DNA from: Proteobacteria bacterium UBA7420
GTDB lineage: Bacteria > Pseudomonadota > Gammaproteobacteria > Magnimaribacterales > D2472
NCBI GenBank assembly: GCA_002469975.1
Contig: DKMG01000098.1
Coordinates: forward strand, 1-29,604
Direction: 5' to 3'
Length of the DNA: 29,604 nucleotides
The position numbers and the translations under genes are program-made. This document shows, piece after piece, positions 23,583 through 29,604 of this stretch (positions are counted from its first letter, which is position 1; each line of letters starts with the position of its first letter). A model generated the notes under the pieces. The model worked only from the letters and a program-made list of their open reading frames with translations, was not told where the DNA came from and did no database searches.

Positions 23583-24692
23583 ATGAAGGATGCTCAGAGC
23601 TTAATTAAACAGATACATGCGAGTGGGTATAGGTTTGTATTAGTTTCTAGTGGGGGAGGTTCAGATGCAGTCTCAGACTTGCTCAGAGTCCCGGGAGCAA
23701 GCAACTCTGTATTAGAGTCTTACATTCCCTACTCTCGCGAGTCCCTTGATTATTATTTATTAAAAAAACCAGATAAATATTGCAGTGAAGATACGACCTT
23801 AAGCATGGCAGCCAAAGCATTCAGTGCGGCAAAGAAAATTGATCCTAAGAGTCATCCTCGATACCTTCTTGGCATAGCCATAACCGCCTCATTGGCTACC
23901 AATTACTCCAAAAAAGGTGACCATAAATTTTTTATTGCTATTCAGACTCATAAATACTCTAAAAGCTATGCCTACAAATTCAATAAAGGGAAATTAACAA
24001 GGGCTGAAGAAGAGGCGTTATTAACTCAATATATTATTCTCTCAATTGCTGATGCTTGTGAAATTAAAACAACTTTAGAAGAGGCTCCCAATCTAACTAT
24101 TACCTCTATTCATGCCAAAAAGAATTGGATCAAACTGGTTGATAATCAAATTGATTTTGATGCCTCCTCATCACGAATGCCTGAGCTAATATTTCCCGGT
24201 TCATTTAACCCTTTGCATTCGGGGCATCTCGCGATGAGTAAGCTGGCTCAAGATAAAACTGGTTTAGGCTTGGTATATGAAATATGCGTGCAAAATGCTG
24301 ATAAGCCGCCTCTGAGTTATCATGAGATTCAAAGAAGTTTTCTACAATTTGATGGACACCATGATTGGGTTTTAACAAAGGCTGGGAAATTTACAGATAA
24401 AGCTGCTCTATTCCCTAACTCAGTTTTTATTATAGGCGCAGATACCCTCACAAGAATCTTGGATGAAAAATTTTACCTAAGTCGCCAGGACATGCTCGCC
24501 AAGCTAGACCTATTTAACAGCCATAATATTAATTTTCTAGTATTTGGGCGAAAAATAAAAACAGAATTTATTAGCCTCGGATCTGTTGACATCCCTCCCC
24601 ATATTAGTGATCGTTTTATAGGGTTTGGTGAGGAAGTATTTAGAGATGACATTTCATCTTCAGATATTAGGAAACAATCAGACGAGGCGTAA
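23583..24692 (+). CDS. Fusion: CinA-like (NMN deamidase-type) domain plus NMN adenylyltransferase-like domain
   Basis: This 369-aa two-domain protein is presumably cytosolic. Residues about 1-165 resemble the CinA C-terminal/PncC family: VSSGGGSDAVSDLLRVPGASNSVLESYIPYSRESL (21-55) parallels the ESCTGG...PGSS...YS motif, and GIAITASLATN (97-107) sits at the usual GITGIAGP position but is degenerate. Residues about 197-369 form a nucleotidyltransferase: GSFNPLHSGH (206-215, HxGH), IGADT (284-288) and ISSSDIR (357-363), as in NadD/NadM-type enzymes. PncC converts NMN to nicotinate mononucleotide, and NadD/NadM adenylates a mononucleotide to the dinucleotide, so the two could act in sequence in NAD salvage. 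Whether the degenerate first domain is catalytic is uncertain. It may share regulation with the IDO gene 52 nt downstream. Confidence 0.8.
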   Translation: MKDAQSLIKQIHASGYRFVLVSSGGGSDAVSDLLRVPGASNSVLESYIPYSRESLDYYLLKKPDKYCSEDTTLSMAAKAFSAAKKIDPKSHPRYLLGIAITASLATNYSKKGDHKFFIAIQTHKYSKSYAYKFNKGKLTRAEEEALLTQYIILSIADACEIKTTLEEAPNLTITSIHAKKNWIKLVDNQIDFDASSSRMPELIFPGSFNPLHSGHLAMSKLAQDKTGLGLVYEICVQNADKPPLSYHEIQRSFLQFDGHHDWVLTKAGKFTDKAALFPNSVFIIGADTLTRILDEKFYLSRQDMLAKLDLFNSHNINFLVFGRKIKTEFISLGSVDIPPHISDRFIGFGEEVFRDDISSSDIRKQSDEA

Positions 24693-24705
24693 TATAAGTT
24701 TTATG

Positions 24706-24711
24706 TATAAT
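24706..24711 (+). promoter_or_regulatory. Candidate -10 element for the IDO gene
   Basis: A perfect TATAAT lies in the 52-nt gap before the IDO gene, about 33 nt upstream of its ATG. I see no convincing -35 hexamer. With the strong Shine-Dalgarno downstream it suggests that IDO can be transcribed separately from the fusion gene. Confidence 0.4.
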
Positions 24712-24733
24712 TGATACCTAACGCATAAAAATT

Positions 24734-24739
24734 GGGGGA
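24734..24739 (+). promoter_or_regulatory. Ribosome-binding site of the IDO gene
   Basis: GGGGGA ends 5 nt before the ATG at 24745. It is a strong purine-rich site compared with most genes in this window and fixes the start. Confidence 0.7.
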
Positions 24740-24744
24740 TTGAT

Positions 24745-25890
24745 ATGCAGGGTTTTCTACCAAAAAAAATTCCATCTAAGTCTTATTCTATTCACTCGGA
24801 GTCTTGTGGAAGAATTGAAGAAATATGCTCCAACCTACCAAAATTACTTTTAACTGGAAATGTTCAATCAACCATCAACAAGCTGTCTCCCAAGGACTTA
24901 TCAATCGATGAGTTGCTTATTAATCAAGTGAATAGAGACTTAAAGCTTGCTATGTCTCAACTGAGCTTTATAGCTCATGCCTATATTTGGGGTGACTCTC
25001 AGCCCCATGACAAGCTTCCTAAAGCTCTAGCGAATCCATGGGTAAAAGTGGCAGCTAATCAAGGGCGCCCACCTATACTTAGCTATGCTAGCTATTGCCT
25101 AGATAACTGGTTTTTAATTGATCCTGATGAGCCTATCTCTTTAGAGAATGTTGGTCTAATTAATAATTTTCTGGGAGGAGTTGATGAGGATTGGTTTGTT
25201 ACTATTCATGTATGCATTGAAGATGCAGCCAGTGATGCAATTTTAGCTTGCAGTGAGCTATCTACACTAGGTGCAGATGACTCTGAAACAGAGACTGGCC
25301 TATTGCTTGGCAGGATAGCAATCTCAATGAAAAAGGTTAATGAGATTTTCTCAAGAATGCCAGAAAAATGTGATCCCTACATTTACTACCATAGGGTGAG
25401 GCCTTTTATTTTTGGTACTAAGGATAACCCAGATCTAAAAAATGGATTGATTTACCAGGGGGAATTTAAAAATACTCCACAATTTTATAGAGGTGAGACG
25501 GGAGCACAAAGCAGTATTATTCCATCACTAGATGGAGCGCTGCAAATTAAACATACCAAAGATCACCTTCGTCATTACTTGAATGAGATGAGAGACTATA
25601 TGCCGCCAAAGCATCGAGATTTTATTAAAAAATTAGAAAATCAAACACAGGTACAAAAAATTATCAGTGGTTCAAAGAGGCTGACTGAGGCCTATAACAA
25701 GTGTCTTGAAGAAATCAGGGCATTTAGAGCCATGCACTTAGAATATGCAGGCACCTATATCCACAAGCAAGCTCAAATTGAAAATCCATTTGGTAGGGGT
25801 GGGTCGACAATAACTGGGACAGGTGGAACGCCTTTTATGAACTATCTAAAAAAGCATCGAGATGAAACTGAAAAACAGAAAAAAAAATAA
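24745..25890 (+). CDS. Indoleamine 2,3-dioxygenase-family heme enzyme
   Basis: This 381-aa protein carries the IDO family motifs in order: NPWVKVAANQGRPPILSYASYCLDNW (97-122), MPEKCDPYIYYHRVRPFIFG (205-224), GLIYQGEF (234-241), GETGAQSSIIP (250-260), DYMPPKHRDF (284-293), the proximal heme ligand His331 in FRAMHLEYAGTYI, and GTGGTPFMNYLKKHR (358-372). IDO opens the indole ring of L-tryptophan with O2 to give N-formylkynurenine. Bacteria usually use tryptophan 2,3-dioxygenase instead, so an IDO here is noteworthy. No kynureninase, formamidase or other kynurenine-pathway gene is nearby. The neighbouring fusion protein relates to NAD metabolism, which the kynurenine route can feed. The substrate could also be another indole. 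The Lys-rich C-terminus ends 4 nt before the convergent bL33-like gene. Confidence 0.92.
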   Translation: MQGFLPKKIPSKSYSIHSESCGRIEEICSNLPKLLLTGNVQSTINKLSPKDLSIDELLINQVNRDLKLAMSQLSFIAHAYIWGDSQPHDKLPKALANPWVKVAANQGRPPILSYASYCLDNWFLIDPDEPISLENVGLINNFLGGVDEDWFVTIHVCIEDAASDAILACSELSTLGADDSETETGLLLGRIAISMKKVNEIFSRMPEKCDPYIYYHRVRPFIFGTKDNPDLKNGLIYQGEFKNTPQFYRGETGAQSSIIPSLDGALQIKHTKDHLRHYLNEMRDYMPPKHRDFIKKLENQTQVQKIISGSKRLTEAYNKCLEEIRAFRAMHLEYAGTYIHKQAQIENPFGRGGSTITGTGGTPFMNYLKKHRDETEKQKKK

Positions 25891-25894
25891 TCTG

Positions 25895-26098
25895 TTATTT
25901 GGAGTGTGGTGGGAGCTTAGCCTCAACAAACCATTCATGAACCTGTTTTGCAGGATTGAATTTCTTTAGTCTAAGTTTTTGATTCTCGATAACTAACTTT
26001 TTGGTTTTGATTGCGAGGTAGTGATAAGTATGACTATCACGAGATTCGCTTTCAGGTATTAGGTAAACCTTAGTCTGTTTTTTCTTGCTATCTGCCAT
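25895..26098 (-). CDS. Divergent bL33-like ribosomal protein
   Basis: This is a 67-aa basic protein. Its C-terminal part, HYLAIKTKKLVIENQKLRLKKFNPAKQVHEWFVEAK, aligns with the bL33 pattern HFYTTxKNKRxxPxKLELKKFDPxxRxHVxYKEAK. A longer N-terminus (MADSKKKQTKVYLIPESESRDS) precedes it. It has no cysteine, so it is of the zinc-free type. I start at the ATG at 26098; an in-frame TTG at 26119 would add seven residues (MGIIILI) that do not fit. There is no Shine-Dalgarno, and a TATAAT lies only 10 nt upstream, so the mRNA may be leaderless. It is not beside rpmB, where rpmG is normally found, so it is either a relocated rpmG or a second copy. The match is by eye and moderate. Confidence 0.6.
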   Translation of the reverse strand: MADSKKKQTKVYLIPESESRDSHTYHYLAIKTKKLVIENQKLRLKKFNPAKQVHEWFVEAKLPPHSK

Positions 26099-26114
26099 AA
26101 TGAGAATGATTATA
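26096..26114. promoter_or_regulatory. Fur-box-like sequence over the -10 element and start of the bL33-like gene
   Basis: CATAATGAGAATGATTATA matches the 19-base Fur consensus GATAATGATAATCATTATC at 15 positions. It covers a perfect minus-strand TATAAT (26109-26114) and the ATG at 26098. A metal-dependent repressor bound here would block the promoter. Part of the match comes from the -10 hexamer itself in an AT-rich context, so the call is tentative. Confidence 0.35.
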
Positions 26115-26278
26115 CCCAAATCATTTAGAATTCCTATCTAATTTATTTAATAATTTTATTGAGAGATCAAGCTTTTTGCTGTCTATTAATTTAATATGGT
26201 CGAGATTAAAATAGCTGTCTAAAACTCAGTTATTCATAAAAGTAAATTACTAATGGCTAGGCAGGTTAAGCACTCTAA

Positions 26279-28465
26279 ATGAAAATTAAAGTATTACACT
26301 CTCCCCTTAAGGCTTGTTGCATTGCCATGGCCTGTGTTGCATACCTAAATGCTGAGCAAATTCAAATAGATGGCCATGTCACGGATTTAGAGTGGGCAAA
26401 AGCTCAGCAATTTAATTTAGAATACGAGGTGGTGCCAGCAAGAAATGCGCCTGCCCGGTTAAAAACAACCGCCTTTCTTAAGTTTGATAGTGAATTTTTA
26501 TACATTGCATTTAAAGCTTATGGAGATCCATCAAAAGTTAGGGCTACCATCAAAGATCGAGATACAGCTTGGAGAGAAGATTATGTTGCCTTAATGGCGG
26601 ACCCTTATGGAGATGGTAGATATGGAATTTTAGTTGGCCTAAATGCCATGGGGTCTCAGTTAGATGAGAAACATACCTCTTCATCAGAACCAGATGCCTC
26701 TTGGAATATAATTTATGAAGCCGAAGCTATGATCACAAGTTATGGTTATAGCGCCGAACTTGCCATTCCTTTCTCGGAGCTCCAGTTTCCAGAAAAAAAG
26801 GTTCAGGAATGGAAAATTGGATTTCTAAGGAAGTCTTTTGAGCCTGGACTAGAAACTGTTTTTAGCTCCTATAAGAATGAACCCGGGGAAAATTGCTATG
26901 CATGCCAGGCTGATGAGATTATTTCTCTTGGCTCTCCAGCGATACAAAAACGAAATTATATTTATCCATACATATTTCTTAACCAAGATGGCACAAGACC
27001 TGAGAAAGATTTAGAGTTTCAAAACCCAAACTATGAGATTGGGATTAGTGGGTTGATTGACCTAAGTAAATCAGCTTCTCTTGAATATACAATCAATCCT
27101 GATTTCTCTCAGGTAGAGTCAGATGCTCCGGTTATCATGGCCAACCAGACCTTTGCAACCTCCTATCCTGAAAAAAGAACTTTCTTTCTTGAGGGTTCTG
27201 AGCTGCTTAAATCAGATTTGGGATCGGTTTACACTCGATCTATTAATGCCCCTTTAGGCGCAGTCAAGTACATTAATCAGGGAGAAAGTAACTCGCTATA
27301 TTTTATGCAGGCTACTGATGCAATATCACCCTATTTAGCTGCAGGTGAATATGGTTCTTATCAAGGAAACGCAGGTAAAAGTAAGGTGACCATAGGAAGG
27401 ATTAAAAGGAATCTTCCTAACCAGTCTAATGTGGGAATACTTTATACCAACAGGGATTATCATTCAGGTGGGCATGGGTCTCTGCTTGAAATTGATGGAT
27501 TAATTAATTTTTTAGAAGACTATAGGGTGGATTTAAACTTTGCCCGCAGCGAAACTCAGGAAGGTCGTATCAATTTCTTGGATACCAATGACACGTTTGG
27601 AGGTAAAACCTATGCAATGGATGGAGAAAAATTCTCAGGCACTGCAAAGAATATTCGTCTGAGGCATATTGTGGAAGGTTCCTATAGTGGAATTAGATAT
27701 AAAGATGTATCGCCTACCTATAGATCTAGTGTAGGTCTGGTGAGCAAGAACAACTACAAAGAGCGGAACTATTGGCATGGAAGAACTTTCCGCTATGAGG
27801 GGTCCCTACGAAAAATCAGCCTTCATGCAAGTAAGCAAAATAGACTAAATTATCAAGGTCAAAAAACTAGAGAGCGCCTTGAGCTCAAACTCAATGCTGA
27901 AACCAGTTTGAACCTTAAGGGTGAGCTTGAATTTGTGACCAAGGCCAGTGAAATATTTGAAGGCCAGCGCTTTGGCCAGCAGGATGAAATAAAGCTTGCA
28001 GTTCAATTCTCCCCCTCTGAGACTTTCACCCTTGGGTATCGTTACGAAGTCGGCGATCAAATTGCATATAATATTAATACACCAGTAATCGGCGACCAAA
28101 AAACGCAAAACATTTCTGCTGGGATTAAATTTTCAGATGCTTTAAGAATGAACCTGCAGCAAAGATTCACGGAACTAAGGAGTAAAACTACTAACGAAGA
28201 ATTTTATGGTGGTGAAATCAATCGGTTTGAGCTAGATTATCAATTTGGTAATGCCCTGTCATCAAGACTAATTGTTGAAAAAAATGATTTTCAAGACAAT
28301 TACTACCTCGAAGGCTTGATGCAATGGAAGCCTGACCCTTACACTATTTTTTATATTGGTGGCACGCAATACTACAAAAAACCTAATCCATTTAGCGACA
28401 ATCTTCGAATGGAGACTTCGCAGATATATCTAAAATTTCAATACTTTTATAATCCTAACAGCTGA
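26279..28465 (+). CDS. DUF5916 outer-membrane protein with CBM9-like N-terminal domain
   Basis: This 728-aa protein has an N-terminal signal (KVLHSPLKACCIAMACVAYLNA, about 4-25). A CBM9-like beta-sandwich follows (IQIDGHVTDLEWAKAQQF, then TAFLKFDSEFLYIAFKAYGDP, about 27-215), and then a long region rich in alternating beta strands (about 230-728). The combination is typical of the DUF5916 family. The EYTINPDFSQVESDAPVIMANQTFATSYPEKRTFFLEGSELL segment is its hallmark. The C-terminal two-thirds probably form an outer-membrane barrel, although the last residues (FQYFYNPNS) do not end in the classical terminal Phe. The family's biochemical role is not settled; a link to glycan or organic-matter processing is often proposed. 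It is convergent with the GH3 gene, overlapping by 11 nt. A 180-nt AT-rich gap upstream should hold its promoter; I could not define it. Confidence 0.87.
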   Translation: MKIKVLHSPLKACCIAMACVAYLNAEQIQIDGHVTDLEWAKAQQFNLEYEVVPARNAPARLKTTAFLKFDSEFLYIAFKAYGDPSKVRATIKDRDTAWREDYVALMADPYGDGRYGILVGLNAMGSQLDEKHTSSSEPDASWNIIYEAEAMITSYGYSAELAIPFSELQFPEKKVQEWKIGFLRKSFEPGLETVFSSYKNEPGENCYACQADEIISLGSPAIQKRNYIYPYIFLNQDGTRPEKDLEFQNPNYEIGISGLIDLSKSASLEYTINPDFSQVESDAPVIMANQTFATSYPEKRTFFLEGSELLKSDLGSVYTRSINAPLGAVKYINQGESNSLYFMQATDAISPYLAAGEYGSYQGNAGKSKVTIGRIKRNLPNQSNVGILYTNRDYHSGGHGSLLEIDGLINFLEDYRVDLNFARSETQEGRINFLDTNDTFGGKTYAMDGEKFSGTAKNIRLRHIVEGSYSGIRYKDVSPTYRSSVGLVSKNNYKERNYWHGRTFRYEGSLRKISLHASKQNRLNYQGQKTRERLELKLNAETSLNLKGELEFVTKASEIFEGQRFGQQDEIKLAVQFSPSETFTLGYRYEVGDQIAYNINTPVIGDQKTQNISAGIKFSDALRMNLQQRFTELRSKTTNEEFYGGEINRFELDYQFGNALSSRLIVEKNDFQDNYYLEGLMQWKPDPYTIFYIGGTQYYKKPNPFSDNLRMETSQIYLKFQYFYNPNS

Positions 28466-29604
28466 CCTTCAGATCTGATGTTGCTCCATTTTTAATAGCA
28501 ACAGAGTGAAGATCAAAATTAATAGGGCCCTGCGTAAAAAAGAGAGCTCTTATTTGAATGGTTGAAGCATCTAAACCATCTTTTTCAAGACAAGATACGG
28601 GCACAGATACTGTATTCCAGGTATCAAGATCCATAGTTGGGAGCTTGACTGTTCCTTGGCAATTTTGGCCACAGGTCACATTAAAATATAACGGTGCCTT
28701 CTGAGAGTCGTTGACTCTCATAATGAGCTCGTAATGAGGTGATCGCATAGACGTAATATCAAGCGGAGACTTGGTTGAAACTCCGAAACCTTGCATTGAT
28801 TCGCTTTTATTAAAAAGAAAGTTTTTTGCATCGTCTTGTCTGAGATAATCAAATCTAGAGATAGCAATTTGCCCATCTTGAGAGGTGAACTCGTCGGATG
28901 AAATAAACTCAGGGCCTGATTGAGACAAGATAAATTCCTGACCAGGTATGGCAGCAGTGCCCAAAAATATATTTACTAACTCAATTTTTTGATTCACATT
29001 AGCAATGGCAATATCTGGCAAGTTACTCTGTGATTTGTAATCTAAACCATAGCCAAATGGAAACAGGGGATCATAGAAATCATGGTGAGCATTCAGCAGG
29101 CCCTGAGCTTTAGATTTTGGCCAAGAATATGACAGCTTGCCTTTAAAATCATATCTAATCTCATCGTCTTGAAGGAAAATTACATCTGAAATACCCTCAA
29201 CGGCAGTGCCTGGCAACCAAGTTGCTACAAAGGCTTCTGAAGCATTAATATACTGATTAACCTCTAAGGGTCGTCCTGATAAAAATAAACTAACCACTGG
29301 TATCTCTTTTGCCTTTAATGCTTGAAGCGAAGGAAGATAAGATGGGTCAGTTGCTGAAAAAGAAACATCCTTGAGGTCTCCAAGCATCTCTGCATAGGGC
29401 TCTTCCCCAAAGATACCGATGACATAGTCAGGGCTATTGATAAAATTTCCATCTTTAGAAAATTCTATGGTTCCTCCAGCAGAGGTAACAACATCAACAA
29501 TGGATTGGTAGATGGTCTTTGTGTTTACAAAATCAGAGTTTTTATTCTCCCTGCCTTGCCAGGTAATAGTCCAACCCCCAGTTTGAGAGGAAATTTTATT
29601 TGCT
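28455..29604 (-). CDS. GH3 beta-glucosidase/exo-glucanase, C-terminal part (5' end outside window)
   Basis: The frame remains open from the stop at 28455 to the window edge, giving 382 visible residues; the ATG at 29387 is internal. The visible part starts with GGWTITWQGRENKN, the beginning of the glycoside hydrolase family 3 C-terminal alpha/beta sandwich. PDYVIGIFGEEPYAEMLGD and VVSLFLSGRPLEVNQYINASEAFVATWLPG follow, then FPFGYGLDYKS. From about visible residue 210 a galactose-binding-like domain follows, of the kind found in marine ExoP-type glucanases, with a Cys pair near TCGQNCQG. It is a secreted or periplasmic exo-acting beta-glucosidase by family. The N-terminal TIM barrel with the catalytic nucleophile is not in the window, so activity cannot be judged. 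It faces the DUF5916 gene. Confidence 0.9.
   Translation of the reverse strand, partial: ANKISSQTGGWTITWQGRENKNSDFVNTKTIYQSIVDVVTSAGGTIEFSKDGNFINSPDYVIGIFGEEPYAEMLGDLKDVSFSATDPSYLPSLQALKAKEIPVVSLFLSGRPLEVNQYINASEAFVATWLPGTAVEGISDVIFLQDDEIRYDFKGKLSYSWPKSKAQGLLNAHHDFYDPLFPFGYGLDYKSQSNLPDIAIANVNQKIELVNIFLGTAAIPGQEFILSQSGPEFISSDEFTSQDGQIAISRFDYLRQDDAKNFLFNKSESMQGFGVSTKSPLDITSMRSPHYELIMRVNDSQKAPLYFNVTCGQNCQGTVKLPTMDLDTWNTVSVPVSCLEKDGLDASTIQIRALFFTQGPINFDLHSVAIKNGATSDLKVSC

Noticed and set aside
26099..26119. TTG start seven codons upstream for the bL33-like protein
   Set aside because: The added MGIIILI is not bL33-like, and the bases are better explained by a TATAAT promoter element.
29387..29389. 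ATG at 29387 as the GH3 gene start
   Set aside because: The frame continues to the window edge with recognisable GH3 sequence (GGWTITWQG), so this Met is internal.
1..29604. Search for CRISPR arrays, transposase genes, integrase or attachment sites, rRNA
   Set aside because: None was seen by eye; apart from the tRNA-Gly, which has no integrase beside it, nothing suggests an integrated element.

Overview
The window looks like chromosomal DNA from an AT-rich, gene-dense marine gammaproteobacterium. The broad group is suggested by the TatD, BolA, YadG/YadH and long-form QueF proteins, which resemble the enterobacterial versions. A free-living marine heterotroph of the SAR86 kind is an inference from the compact layout and the content: sulfatase, GH3 glucosidase, DUF5916 protein, prolidase-like amidohydrolase and photolyase-family protein. 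I see no phage, transposon, CRISPR array or other clear mobile element.

Layout. 1-1330 (minus) is the 5' part of an FG-GAP/VCBS repeat lipoprotein gene. 1392-8092 (minus) is a tight run: thioesterase, MoxR ATPase, CoxE-type VWA protein, multi-spanning transporter, yadG, yadH, queF. Most of its junctions are 4-nt start/stop overlaps. A short divergent gap separates it from tatD (plus), which meets tail to tail an ogt-bolA-MMPL transporter-racemase run (minus, 8913-13225). A tRNA-Gly(UCC) lies just upstream of ogt. 13453-14378 holds a small DUF6356-like membrane protein and an unrecognised lipoprotein. 14417-19199 (plus) carries a PhoD-like phosphatase, a prolidase-like amidohydrolase, a renalase-like FAD oxidoreductase and a photolyase/cryptochrome-family protein. 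19196-23545 (minus) is a three-gene operon: Baeyer-Villiger-type monooxygenase, sulfatase, secreted alpha/beta hydrolase. 23583-25890 (plus) holds a CinA-like/NMN-adenylyltransferase-like fusion and an indoleamine 2,3-dioxygenase. Then come a bL33-like ribosomal protein gene (minus), a DUF5916 outer-membrane protein (plus) and the 3' part of a GH3 glucosidase gene (minus).

How the genes may work together. The monooxygenase, sulfatase and hydrolase could form a desulfation, Baeyer-Villiger and ester-cleavage route for a sulfated ketone or aromatic. The divergently placed fusion protein and IDO both point to tryptophan/NAD metabolism. The oxidoreductase and photolyase-family genes overlap and are probably co-expressed. 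The photolyase-family protein lacks the iron-sulfur ligands of PhrB. No stretch over 300 bases is without a gene. Divergent promoter gaps are 37-42 nt, and convergent genes overlap or nearly touch at their stop codons.
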